The notes beneath the pieces were generated by a model. It made no database searches, was not told where the DNA came from, and saw only the letters and a program-made list of their open reading frames with translations. The position numbers and the translations under genes are program-made. Shown here piece by piece: positions 45,206 through 57,500 of a DNA stretch of 64,000 nucleotides. Source of the stretch: Lunularia cruciata (lineage: Eukaryota; Streptophyta; Marchantiopsida; Lunulariales; Lunulariaceae). The stretch is taken from assembly GCA_948567375.1 (NCBI GenBank), contig OX419762.1:19398727-19462726 (forward strand), written 5' to 3'. Within the stretch, counting starts at the first letter, position 1; the number at the start of each line of letters is the position of its first letter.

Positions 45206-46590
45206 TTATAGCAGCCTTACCACTCCGTAACTACGGGTGTAGGTCAAAACATTGGTCACTAGTGTGACCAAATCTGTAGTAGTGCTCACATTGCCTTTGT
45301 GTTGATTGTAATGCACCAAAGGTATCAAGTCCGTTGTCTTGAGTACACACTCTCCTATGGTGAGGTCCACCACAAGTCCAACAAGCAACACTTCCACTCA
45401 TTGGCTGCTGCTGACCCAAAAATGAAGGTAAGGGTCTAACTAGAATAGGCCCTCTACTCGCTGCATAGGATTTAGGTTGTCCACCTTGTCCTAAAAAATC
45501 AATTGGGCGTGGTGCACTTTGCTACACTCTAAAAGAAGGTACAGTTGTGGATGAGGTCTCCCTACTAAATCTAGATGTCACCACCCTCTCCTCCACCATG
45601 TTGAGCTCAATACGCTCAGCCAAACCAAAGACCACTGCCAAAGTAGGCAAAGTAGCATGTAACAACATAGCATCACAAACTCTACATTGCAACTCCCTGT
45701 CTAGTATCCCATACCAAAACTGGACTACTTGGGCCTCAATAACTCCTTGAGTGAAACTGATCAGCCGCCTCATGCAAGTGTATGCTTTGCGTAGGCTCTC
45801 TCCGGCCTTCCATTGGAACTCTTGCAAGCTCCTCAGCTTGTCAGTCCGCATTCCCTAGTAGTTCTGCATCAAACACTGGAAGAACTCCACCATGGGGTTA
45901 AACCCCGGTACCACACCACCTCGCAGTGGTACCTCCAATTATGGTAACACTATCTCCAACTAGTGCACCTCCACTAGCTCCACCAACACTACTCAAGCTA
46001 GAATTCATGGGTACAACCGAGCCTGAAGTGAAAGAGACATAGTTTGGAAACCAATATTGTCTCCATAACTCAATCTCCTCCAAATAAGTTCTCTTGAACT
46101 CATGGTAGTCGTCCATCGGCAGACCCTTTAAATGCTAAAACAACCCCTTCTATGCCATGAAGGGCATAAAAAAAGTCGAGTTCCGCATTTGCTACAGATC
46201 ACACAAACTATCAAACTCCTGGATGAAGTCATCTAACTCAATGGTACCTAGTGTACTAGAGTAACGCCTATGGCCTTTGAAGGTCCCATAAATCTTGTCC
46301 ATGTCCTACAACAATGGTGTGGACACACCAAGTACACTCTCAACTGGATCAGCTCCTATGTCAAACTCCAACTCAGAGTCAATCTCTTCCCTCATTAGGA
46401 CCTGAGATACAAGCTGATACTGAGTGTCACTCTGAGTAAACCGATTGCATACTGCAAGGCTAACTCCTCTGGAATCCCTAAAGAACTCCGTCGTGATAAA
46501 GTAACCGCAAATCAGAACTACAAACCGCAACCACAAAGTGCTAACACCAACCAAACACCACCAAGTGCCAACACCAACCGAGCACCACAA
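45206..46590 (-). pseudogene. Gypsy element 3 gag with two zinc knuckles
   Basis: Pieces at 46590-46306, 46116-45898 and 45851-45522 carry TIELDDFIQEFDSLCDL, DDYHEFKRTYLEEIELWRQY and LRSLQEFQWKAGESLRKAYT, the helical Gag core. At 45419-45231 there are two zinc knuckles. The first is intact (CWTCGGPHHRRVC). In the second a ligand Cys has become Tyr (CEHYYRFGHTSDQC). Stops and frame changes separate the pieces. Confidence 0.82.
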
Positions 46591-47415
46591 AGTGCCAAAA
46601 CTAATGGAATATTATCCACTAATATGACTCTAACTGAGACAACTACACTAGAGGCAAGTGCAACATGTAACCTGCCATCACAACACGCATTCTCACGGTC
46701 TGCATGTCATCACTTCCTGCCTCAGAGAGAAAGAAAGATAGTCTGACTGGTCATCACTCCAACTTCACTACCAAGAGCACACCAAAGTACCAATGCTCAA
46801 AATTCAAGGCACCTCATACAAACACAGTGCACAAGCAGAAAGCAAAGAATGGAGGGGATCCAATCACAAGAATGTTAAACAACAATCCTCCATCTCATAA
46901 ATCAACATAAGATTGACTCTGCCATCATTTGGCATTTGACATAATTGGAGTACATATCTACTTCCTGAGCTACGAGGATCATCGAGGATTTGATCAAAGT
47001 TCTTCTTGCCAAAATCTAACATAAATCCTTCACAAAATTTGATGTAAAATCTAACGTAAATCTGACATCAAATCTGATATAAAATTTGACATAAATCCCA
47101 AAAAATAGCTGACCGCTAAATCCTCCGCTAACTCTTCATTTGAGCCAAATTAGAAAAACGTGTTTTATCCAATCTCTAATTCACAAGGATCTGCTCCCAG
47201 CTCCACCTTCAATTTTAGTTTTTGAGCTCAACTCGCAACAAATTGGTCTTGAGCTCAAAATCATAACTACCGCTTGAAAATTGCTTCTCCTTGGCTCCAA
47301 ATTTTTCCAGCACTTCCACACACTCTCTGAAGTACTTGATTGAGACACCATGATCCACCAAGCTTGGAGATACCACAAACACTTGCAGTTCCTACACCCA
47401 ATTTCCCCTTGACTC
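46591..47415 (-). other. 5' leader of gypsy element 3
   Basis: Non-coding on the element strand. A run of variants of AAATCTGACATAAATC at about 47015-47100 forms a short imperfect repeat. Confidence 0.6.
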
Positions 47416-47430
47416 ACTTCTCTGATCTAA
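47416..47430 (-). promoter_or_regulatory. Primer binding site candidate, degenerate initiator-Met type
   Basis: In coding orientation TTAGATCAGAG follows the 5' LTR directly. ATCAGAG matches the initiator tRNA-Met PBS (TGGTATCAGAG); the first bases do not. Confidence 0.45.
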
Positions 47431-47873
47431 TCAAGTTGTTTACAATTCAAATCAACTGAACTCGGATCAATATTTTATTTAATCCTCAACAACTTGCCAA
47501 CAACATGACACTGATTACCGTCAAGTCACATCCACTCTAGCTAAGAGAATCCAGGTGATGCTCGCCGGCTTTTTGTCCACTATAGCCAGGAACTCAAAGG
47601 CTCAACATCAGAGAAGTGAACTCTCTGAAGCTGCACTTCTTGGGTATACTCCTGATTTCAACCTAGGTCTCATCCCAACGGTCTTGTTGATGGCACACCC
47701 GACAGTGTGGACGGTGCAAGTGATGATGGGCCTCACCATGAAGTTAGTACCCTAAACACAAAATCTAACCGTCAGAAAGTAGTCTACGAGTAACTGCCAA
47801 AATACCTCTAACTACTATCATTGGAACTCTAGTGTCCAAACAATCTAGATGCTACACTACAAATGGTGTGACA
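47431..47873 (-). repeat. 5' LTR of gypsy element 3
   Basis: Partner of 38310-38752, same length (443 bp). In coding orientation it starts TGTCACACCATTTG. Flanking sequences of the two LTRs show no convincing target-site duplication. Confidence 0.9.
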
Positions 47874-48854
47874 AAGCCTTCTCTATGATTGCAATCTCGC
47901 ATCTCATCAATATTTACTAATAAGCTAAACTAATTCAATAGTTCTTGAAATGAAAACTGCAATGTTGCTAAAATGAAATAGAGTCTATAAGCATCACTCT
48001 TTTAAAGATCACACACCGTGTATTTGGTCTAGAATGCGGCAAGCGATCCTGGTCACTTAATTCTCTTACAGTTCCCCTTATCTCTCAAATTGTCCAGATA
48101 ACTTTAATTGGTTGGTGCACATTCTTTCTTGAGAAATGTCTATTATCTTAGTTGTGCTTCCAAACTCAATTATACACAACCTGATCTTCAAAGAATATTG
48201 ATATGACTACGTTTGAAAATTCATAACATTCACTTTTCAAAAAGGACTCCTAGCTTTAGGTTTACGATTTCATTTTTTTGATAAAATAAAATAAAACTCT
48301 AGTTGGAGCTTTGAGATATGACCAATGTACACCAATGTTTAATGCTGAAAACAACAACTTTTTGAAGTTGTTTTCTCAATATTAGAGAAAGTGCAACCGG
48401 GTAGCATACACAAAGGATGGGAAGACACCATCAAGCCATACAAGGGAAAGACAAAAGAGGTAAAATGGGGCTAGGTGTCGATGGGTAGGACCTGACCCGT
48501 AGTGTGTCTATGAGACAATGCAAGACAGAGGAATTATTGGACAGCCTTACGCGGTTGGCCCTTCTCCCGGCTTGGAGTCCTACAGCAGTTTGCTCATTGT
48601 CATGTTGTGGTTTGCGTAACCAATGAAAAGCTAAATTAGCATGATTTATCTCCACATTAGTGGAGTAGGTTGTATGACGGATCCCACGCTTGACTTGTTG
48701 CTACATGAGCAATCTATGTACATGTATGTGATTGGCCACATGGGTTACGATCTTATCCTTTTCAAGGGCTCCAATGTATGTAGATGGTGGAGAGTTGAGA
48801 ATCTTGGGAAAGGGGGTGTTTGAGTTGGAGGAGTCTCAAGCGGGAGGAGTACGT
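47874..48854. other. No gene recognised; contains dispersed module copy B
   Basis: AT-rich to about 48.4 kb, then more balanced. The module at 48416-48457 (GATGGGAAGACACCATC) resembles those at 37542 and 54301. No ORF is supported. Confidence 0.4.
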
Positions 48855-48876
48855 ACATGCACAAATGGGTGTTACA
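48855..48876 (-). repeat. 22-bp fragment of family A LTR end
   Basis: ACATGCACAAATGGGTGTTACA occupies 48855-48876 and equals the plus-strand right end of the family A LTRs (for example 7851-7872). It abuts sequence of a gypsy element 3 relative. Confidence 0.8.
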
Positions 48877-49740
48877 AGTTTGATCTTGTTGGCTAGGACA
48901 TGGGTTTCTACTCAACCCATTTGCATCCAAGTTCACCATTCTAGGTCTATGAATAACCGTGAAATCATGCTCTTGTAAAATCATAGACCATTGTGCAAGC
49001 TTCCCCAAAAGCTTATCAGACTCCATTAACCACTTTAGTAGTTGATGATCAATGACAAGAGTGAAGGGGTTACCAAATAGGTAATATCAAAAATGTGCTA
49101 TTGTCAAGCACTCTTACTCATATGAACTATATGTCGCTAAATTGTTGGAGCAACTAGCATAGTCCACCACAAACTCCTTTCCTTCATCATTTTATTGGGT
49201 GAGCATTGCTCCAAGCTCCAATGTAATGTAGTATGGACCTAGAATGGTCATACTCGGTCTCGTAAGAATAAGAGCAAATGTCAATCTCTCCATGTGTTGT
49301 ATAAAAGCTCTTTGCTACTCAACACCACTCTTGCGTAAGCTTGGTTAGCTTCATTAAGGCCTTGGTAATGATTTTAAATCCTCTAACATATATGTGATAA
49401 AATTTTACCAATCCAAGAAATGTTTGCACTCTACTTACTTTTGTAGGCCGAGGAATATGTGCAATAGCCTCTGCCTTGGTCTATTGAACATCAAGTCTAC
49501 ACAAATACTTAACTTGCTTGTGGAAGAATCTACACTTTCTACATTAGATCTTAATTTCTCAAACACCTCCAACAAATATCTCTCATACTCTTCCAAAATA
49601 GTGCTATAGACCAAAATGTCATCGATGTAGTACCAACCAAAATCCAATTATACTAAGATCTTGTCCATGGCCTTTTGGAACTTGGCAAGAACTTACACAA
49701 GATGGTAAGAAACTCCGTTGATATAATATTATATATAGTC
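48877..49740 (-). mobile_element. Truncated relative of gypsy element 3 (RT to RNase H)
   Basis: The minus strand carries RT (WYYIDDILVYSTILEEYERY, YIDD intact) at 49647-49435, then RNase H remnants and HRPRMVNLDANGLSRNPC near 48900. The nucleotide sequence is clearly similar to 40840-41700 of element 3 (shared GACATGGGTTTCTACTCAAC). It has internal deletions, and no LTR of its own apart from the family A fragment at its left edge. Confidence 0.85.
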
Positions 49741-50674
49741 TATTTTTAAGAATCTTCAACAAAAAAAAGGATCATTTATATACAAAAGAAGAATCTATGT
49801 CCGGTCCTTATCATTTATTTAAAAATCACCTCATCAAGATTTTTAAAATATTTAATCCTTTGGTACTTTTTGAAATATAGGTCAATGTTTGCAAGAATCA
49901 ACCCTTATTTGACAAATTGTGGATCTCTTTGAAGAGCTGCTCTGTAGCTTCTTACGACTATGAAATCTTCATTAAATAAAATTTTAAAACTTTCCACTCC
50001 GGTCCATAAACTATTTTTCCATACATCCGTAAAGCATTATACAGAATCTCTATGGGTACCATAAAACTCCTATTATCTCATGATAGGGATTGTATAGGCG
50101 ATCAACTATGTGCGCAATGTGGATTGATCTCGTACCAGATCCGGTGCACAAAATTGTCCGCTTCGAAAGAATTACTGCGTATACCAATCAAGAACGTGGA
50201 AAGACTCCCAGAACATACGCAATTTAAGCTGAGAAGAAACTTGAAAAATCTTTGAGGCGGCTGTAGCTCAGCTGGTTGACAGAATCTAATGAACTTTGGG
50301 AAATTTAAATAGTCTGTGCTGAATGTTTAGATTTCTTGAGGAAATTTCCAATGTTTGACAAAATGTAGCCACACAAATCCAGGCTGTGCTGACTATGCAG
50401 AATCAGATTTCAACCTCAAAGTATGTACATTTTGAGGGTATACATGCTTTTGGTTGCCGTGGGCTGCTGATCTAATTGTATATGTACACCGACAAGGTTT
50501 ATATTCTCTATGTTAAGTGGGATGATGCCAAGCCCAAGCTTTGTAAGGGCATCAATACCCATTGAGTAGATATACAAATTCTGTAGAGCAGTGATCTCTA
50601 GAATCCTCTGAGATTTTTACGGGTCTGTTTCGCGTGCCTTCGTTGACAGCGCATGGGCCGAAAAGATGGAAAGA
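49741..50674. other. AT-rich sequence, no gene
   Basis: Nothing recognisable except the tRNA-like fragment at 50256-50280. Confidence 0.5.
50256..50280 (+). pseudogene. tRNA 5'-half-like fragment
   Basis: GGCGGCTGTAGCTCAGCTGG looks like an acceptor strand followed by a D-arm (A box). No anticodon or T arm (B box) follows, so it is at most a tRNA or SINE remnant. Confidence 0.4.
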
Positions 50675-51178
50675 TTAATTCGCAATGGTCAAATCCAACA
50701 ATTCTGCTTGCAATTGGGAAGTTTCATCCGTTGAACTTCTGGCTAAGATCAAATCTTCACAATGTACAAAACTCGAGTGCGATCTTTCTTTCTCATCAAG
50801 GTGATGTGCAAGAGCAAGTAGCGACCTCAATCGACGAGCTCGTATCTGACACAGAGGTTGATAACCATTCTTCGTGGGAAATTGTAGCTGAGAAGACCAC
50901 AGGTGATTCAGAAGCTGCGCTTGCTGGTTAATAACATTCAGCAAACACCCCAGTTTCTCCCCGGCACTCTCCATCAGCAGCACCCTCGCTTCCTGAATTG
51001 TGGACTTCTTTTTTGTGACACTTGATTTCTTGATCCAGCCACCATTCTGCCCCGTCACCGCCATCGAATGTCGTGGTGGTTTCGATGCTGCCATCCAAGA
51101 GACCAAATTCCTTCGTCTGCGTTTACTGTGTCGTGAATTGACACTACAATACACATGATGAGCTAACGATCCCTGCAT
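50675..51178 (-). CDS. Hypothetical 167-codon ORF
   Basis: Opens with ATG at 51178. Basic N-terminus (SKRRRRNLVSW, SVTKKKSTIQEARVLLMESA) followed by a helical, leucine-rich part (LGCLLNVINQQAQLLNHL, RARRLRSLLALAHHLDEKE). Codon composition looks coding in the first two thirds. An antisense ORF at 50653-50931 overlaps and looks almost as plausible. The region is less AT-rich than its neighbours. Not recognised; it could be a first exon or chance. Confidence 0.35.
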   Translation of the reverse strand: MQGSLAHHVYCSVNSRHSKRRRRNLVSWMAASKPPRHSMAVTGQNGGWIKKSSVTKKKSTIQEARVLLMESAGEKLGCLLNVINQQAQLLNHLWSSQLQFPTKNGYQPLCQIRARRLRSLLALAHHLDEKERSHSSFVHCEDLILARSSTDETSQLQAELLDLTIAN

Positions 51179-53303
51179 AGCAACAATTCGACGTTATCTG
51201 AGTTCCACTGCTCTGTACCTGCGGGGAAGTCTTTCAACAACGAGCGACGAGCGTTCTATTGCCTGTTTCGATTCCGGATATATGACCAGCTTTGATCGGG
51301 ATCCACTTATAAGGTGCCCACCAAGACTCCAAGTTTGTTCCGAACCTAACTCGACATCATAATGAAGCTTCTACTTCAGATTGCGAAAAGGGCCGTCATT
51401 CTTTGAAGTTCCAGTAGCGTGGACGTAAAGAATCCACGAAGCAACGTCCGGACATTAAAACACATGTGCAACTCCTTCGCAACTCTACGAGAAGAACAGT
51501 AGACTACCCGTTGACTGACCGTTCTGCATTCTCTGTTAGTCTTGCTGGACGCAGTGTCTCACCTTATTTCTTCCATATTGCAAATGTCAACTTCGGGGTG
51601 GTCTACAGTAGTTTTGTGTGTTATGAATGTGTCTTCCGTCAAACGCCTTCCAGCATATCTGAAGCTAAAAAAAGAGTACCAAGACAGCTGCAAATATGCA
51701 CATGTAAAATGTATATATTGTTTCTTCCTGAAGCTACTGGCAGACCTTATGAGGGCTTGCTTTAAAGCAGAACTTCTGGTCAATAAACATGACACCCGTA
51801 TATGCGGGATTCCCCTCTGTCACCACAAAAACATGAGCCTCCAGCAGATTTACCCGGGGATTCGCATCTCCAAATTCTAGAATAGAAGCTATCTACCCAA
51901 GAGGGCTTTCGATGGTCGAGGGATCAAATGATTTCTAGGGCAGATACCCAATCATACTATCTCATCCGAATTTCTAGTTGCCTCTTTTAGAAGTAAACCG
52001 TAACTTTTCCCTTTCTCTCCCGTTCACCTTGGTAAACTTTCCAAGTAGAAACTTTCCTTTGTGTACACTGCACCCACCAATATGTTTTCTAGATAAGTTC
52101 ATATATATTGACTACCATAGGTCATAAAATTTTATCAGAGTAGAATTCTTTGATGCTAAAATATGATGAAAAGTTGCATATTGTCTAAATAGAATTCTAA
52201 ATTTCTTGAAATGGATCCAAACACCTTCAAGAGGAAATTAGAGCAGACTCCTTGGTTAATATAATATAAAAGCTAGTTTTTTGAGAAAACTAGCTGTTAT
52301 ATTATAATATCTAATATTGTATTCTAATTTCACAGAAATTCCTTTATATTAGCCATGTTTATAAAATTACTTTCACTCTTTATATGTATTTACGTGTTAT
52401 AATCTATATGCATATGTCATCTCCAGTTTTTTTTAAACTTCACCCACATCAAATATCTTCTATTTATACCATAAAAAAACATTGTGACAATTATCACATT
52501 AAGTATCCCCTATTTGTGCCTTCAAGAATTACAGTAATTCTAAGATAATGACTAGTCGAATAATTATCTAATATTCATTATAAAATATCTAATAAAATAT
52601 ACCTCTAAAATACCAACAAGAAGTATGCACTTCAATAAATAAAAAATTAACCAAAATATTCAGTAATTAGACTCTAAAGAAGTGAAGTTAATTAGGGTAG
52701 ACTCAGAAGATGTTAATGGATAATACCACTACAACATCAATAATAAGACCAATTATCTTCATTGACTTTAAGAGATATTACTAAGAGATGTAATAATTAG
52801 ACTCAAAGAAAATATCTGGCAAATAAATTCAAGTAAAGTGACACTAGACTTAGCACAAGTCAGGCAACTATGTAAGAGTACCACTAATGCAAGAATTGAT
52901 ACTAAAAAGTAACCATGTCAAAACACCATCAATATAAAAAAAAAAAAATTGCAAATGGCATGGCAATATAAAGCAAACCAAAGATCTTACACAAGATGAG
53001 AGTAAAACAAGAAATGCTTGGTATGGAAAAAAAAATTTTATTTTCGCTTCTAAGTTGTGATCCTATTTATTATTATTTACGAAGAGCTATATATCATTGG
53101 AAAAGAACTTTTTTTTGAAATTGCCATCAACAAGATTAAACCAAACTCTCGATGGGAATCAATTTCTGCTAAAATTGCTTGAGGTATAATTTTAAGAGAT
53201 CAAACAAGAAGGTCTCCAAAATTCCAAACTATTTATAAGAAAGAAAGTATTACAATTCACTTCAAACCAAATCCTCAACATACCAACTATTAGATTGTGT
53301 ATG
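51179..53303. other. AT-rich intergenic sequence
   Basis: ORFs at 51466-51880 overlap in two frames without domains. From 52.1 to 53.3 kb the sequence is strongly AT-rich with no structure I can name. Confidence 0.45.
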
Positions 53304-53323
53304 TTTAGGGTTTAGGGTTTAGG
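53304..53323 (+). repeat. Interstitial plant telomeric repeat, ~2.9 units
   Basis: TTTAGGGTTTAGGGTTTAGG, the plant (TTTAGGG)n motif, followed at 53325-53369 by two copies of CATAGTCATAAGTGAA. Confidence 0.9.
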
Positions 53324-54558
53324 TCATAGTCATAAGTGAACATAGTCATCAACATAGTCATAAGTGAATTATCTTAGGTTTTCGCATTTAGCCTAGGTCT
53401 AGCATCAATCTTGGGATACATGATTTATTTTCATTTGACTCCATATGATTCATGCTTGCTGAATCGAACCCTCTCATAGATGGTTGTATCATATACTCAT
53501 CATATACTTCACGGGATCTCATCATTCCCACATGAGTGGGAATGTGCTTGAAAAGGGGTTTCACTTTTAGCTTTTACGGGTTCCATAACTATCCATAAAA
53601 AAGATTTACATCTAGTTTGTGAAAACTTTATGAGTAGTCCATGGAGATACTGGGGATTTAACGTGTAAAATTCCATAGCCGCACAGAAGTCTGGGTGTAA
53701 TCTAAAGCGTGATCCGCCGATTGTTACAGAATTATTCACAAACAGTGTATTGTCAATTTGAAACTTTGAGATCGGCCGAAATCTTATAAACCCTAAAATT
53801 TTACATAACCATTCCATTCATTATGAATTCTTCTCGATAAGTACCCCTAACATATTTTATGGATGTCACTAAATTACCCATAAGTATCAGTCAAATTTTA
53901 ATTTAAAAGTGAAACCCCCTAAAGTTGCAGGCCAACCTTTTCAGCGGTAGGGGACAGCCCAACTACTGTAATGTGTGGCCTGGTTGCCGATGCGGGCGCC
54001 GACTATTATGCGGCCATTCCCAGTTGGATGCGACATTGGGTGGGTAATCACAGCAAATCAAATACTTGATCGTCAACAACCTGCTGCGGTGAAAGATCGA
54101 CGTGAATGAAACTACCACGATTTTAACAATCCGATGTTAATCGCGAATGCCGCCGCCTATATACAGTGCGATCCGTGGTATTGCGGTCTGAATTTTATTA
54201 CAGACGGGTTTGCACATGGATTGCATGGTATGATTGCAATGGCAGGTGTTTTAACATGCAGATTCGAAAGAATGTTAACTCTCTCTTCCCCTTAATGTTT
54301 TATCCTTGAACGACTTGATGGGGTCTTCCCATTCTTCTTGCTATCCTATGCGGTCGCCTGTTTCTTCTGCTCTCTCTTCCACCAACGGGTTTCCCTTTCG
54401 TGTCCCTACATGGAATCCTTCGTACCCAAATGTTAAGCGACTACTATAATCCGAGAAGTGCTACGTTTGCAATGATCCCGCCTGTTCCTTATTCTGGGTA
54501 TTTCACCCGGGTCTAATATTGTGCTTTCAGCCACGGTGTTATTCTTCTCATTATAATT
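53324..54558. other. Intergenic sequence with module copy C
   Basis: A more GC-rich block at 53.93-54.42 kb contains the minus-strand copy of the dispersed module (54301-54331, GGCGACCGC block 54345-54358). No gene is supported. Confidence 0.4.
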
Positions 54559-54590
54559 GTTTCAAGTTTCAAGTTTCAAGTTTCAAGTTT
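54559..54590 (+). repeat. (GTTTCAA)4 microsatellite
   Basis: Four perfect 7-bp units followed by GTTT. Confidence 0.95.
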
Positions 54591-57500
54591 CTTGATAAGT
54601 GCCTCATGGTTAACCTGATCCAGAAACGTATGTACATCCGTCTCAAGTACATGTTTAACTTTCTTAATATAAGACGTGTAATCGCTGCGATGGCGTCGCT
54701 GCAGGGAACGACCTGGGGTAACTATCGGGTTCAAATCGTATGATTTATCGTACATCCCATAGAGACCATTAACATGACATTGAACGAGGCATAAATTTGA
54801 GGATTGAAATTTTAAAGAAATCAGGAAAGGATGACTAGTTTACAAACTTGATAACTTATAAAACTGAACTAAAAACTAAAAGCTTTCATGAACCAACTTG
54901 CCATACCCGTCGTAATTTGGTACTGAATTGATCACTCTCTAAACTGACTACAAAATTCAGTAAATACCCAATCGAAATCCACTATCCACCACTTGACAGT
55001 TTTCAAGTTTGGGATATCGAGCAGTGACACAAACGTTAAAACATGATGCAATAAGCTCCTCTCGATATCGAATTTGGGCTGGCAATATATCGGCCTGTGG
55101 AAGTATCTTAGCCGTGTAGTAAGCGTCACCGTGATCACCGCCCAACACGTTTCATACCAAAATAAAACAGTGATGATCTTCGTTATTTAAAAGATCAGTG
55201 CTATCTTTCGTTTTCTCTCGTAAAGCAAGCAAAACAGTTCGTCACTTTTCTCATTATCATGCTACTATCGGTAATCATCCTCAAAATTAACAATATTGCG
55301 AGGTACTTAATGTGATTTTATTTTTGTAGTGGAACGTGAATAAAAGATACTCTTGTGCTTCTTCTGATTCAGTATAAAATCACAATTTCTGAAGTGCTCA
55401 CAAAATTGCGCATTCACTTAAGAGTTGCGCATCTTCTTCGTTCAGGCATGACACAAAACAAAGGGTCTGCTTTAAGCAAGATAATCTAGGTGGTCTTTAC
55501 GGGTCTGGGCTTACTTGGATGTAATACAGATGTACCGAAGTCATGAATCCAATTAAGCATATTGGGTGTGTAGTCACCGTATCCATTTTAGCCTTTATTT
55601 GATGTACCACCAAATAATTTAATGAATCTCGTTATTTGAGTAAATTACTCGTTTTCCAGATTTCTGTGTCTGCACGGTAACGTTTGGAGAGTAGATATTA
55701 TTCTTTATTCAGAATGATTATGAACTGTTAAAATATCGGTAAATTAAAAGTGTAAAGATCAAACTACAGGAAGGTTTGTTAGACTCTATTGTGAAACACG
55801 AGCATTAGATCACTTTTGTCACTTTTGTCTCCTATAATAGATACGGTGATATATAAAAAGCCTTAAGAGCTAAAGAAAAATTAGTGTGTTCCACTTGTCT
55901 TTGCATTCCATTAGCTGTACAACAAGACTGACAATGCATCGTTTGCACACCTGTTTGTGTATATCTTTTCTCTTGAATCCTTCTTTAACTACCTCATAGG
56001 AAATCTAAATTTTATTGTACTTTGACCTTAAAACTAATTCTTTCAACTACTTTCAGTAAGATTGAAAGGTTGGCTTGAGGTATGATTCAAAGTTCTATAT
56101 TGCTTGCATTTTATCTTTGGTGATCTAGTCCTTGCTCTAGGAGTGGGTGATCCACCAACTACATCGTTGGCTAATTAAAATCTTTTTCGATTTTCTTATT
56201 ACATTCTTTGACTGTTTGAAATTTATATGGATATGCAATTTTAAGAGTGGTCCTAAATGATTGAAATCACATTCAGAGTAGTCTTGGGCTGTTTAACGAT
56301 ATTCATTTCCATGTGTGCATCGATATTTATTGAATTTAAAATTTTGATCTTAAACTACATATATCTCTGTTATTATATTCCGTACTTCTAGATAAATTGA
56401 TGAGTATAACGATGACCTAATTCTAGTGTGTTCCTAACGAGTTATTGAATGATCATGTCTATTTTGCAACTGTTATTCGATTGGCTTCAGTTACGAGATG
56501 GAGAAGGGTGGGTCTACCATCTACTAACAAACAAGAAATAGATCGCAACCTGTTTACTGTAGATCAATATAAAGTTTTTTTTTTCATGAGTTTTACTCAT
56601 TACCCTTGAACTCCAAAAAGCTTAGCTATGATAAGCCTAGTAGAATTATACCTCATAAGGCTAAAGTAACTCAAGCGAGCGTAGTAGCTTCTTGAGAGCA
56701 AATTTTAGTTAGCTTATTCTTAATTAGATAGTAATGAGAGGAGTAGTTAACTATGAAGTATCCAGTCAAATAGGTTAAATCATAGCCATTCGTTATGGAA
56801 TATTTTTGTAAATTTATTTCAATTGCTTTGCTTAAGATATCTTACCTTCAAGGGATCCGATGATGCCTTTTGAGAGCAATTCTCCACTTTATGTTAAAGG
56901 GGAACCATACAAATAACATCCTTGTGCCATTTAGACTTATTCCCATATCTAATCTTTTCAATATATTCCTATGGCATAATGGAGTGTTATTATTACCATG
57001 TATGTGTTACTCATCATCTATGTATTATTATATCAGGTCTTAGTTGCCTACTATGGTCAAATAAAAGCTAATAATACAATGAAAAAATATAATCATTATT
57101 TTTTAAATGGCTTTATGGGGTTGATAATTATAAAAACCTATTAATTATCATGGACCACAGGACTATTGTACTGCACATAGAATGGTGGATTGAAAATTAA
57201 ATTCCTTAAGATTTTACATCTTACTGAAATTTTTTTAACAATTGAATTTAGTTAGGAAACCAAAAGCTGAAAGAAGTTGAATCTATAGATAAAATGTAGA
57301 TTGAATCTTTAGATGAATCATAATTGACATTCTTATTTCATCTTAAAAAGGAAAAGTGTGTTATCTCATCATATGTTTTTCAAAATACAATTTAATAATT
57401 GAAAAATCTTAAGGGTCATTAAAATTGACTGATTTTACCAAAAAGGTTGCGTGTCGAATTTTTTTTAATCTTAAGTAGGAGAATTTTTTAATTCCCTTAT

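Larger units (their letters stand above)
38310..47873 (-). mobile_element. Ty3/gypsy element 3 with methyltransferase and PHD finger
   Basis: 9.56 kb between ~443-bp LTRs. Order on the minus strand: gag with two zinc knuckles, protease, C5-methyltransferase, RT, RNase H, integrase, PHD finger. All domains lie on one strand between matching LTRs, so the methyltransferase and PHD belong to the element and are not flanking genes. The copy is inactive through many stops and several frameshifts. By inference, an ancestral active element could methylate DNA and read histone marks during or after integration. Confidence 0.88.

Noticed and set aside
50256-50330. Functional tRNA gene
   Set aside because: No anticodon arm or T-loop follows the A-box-like segment.
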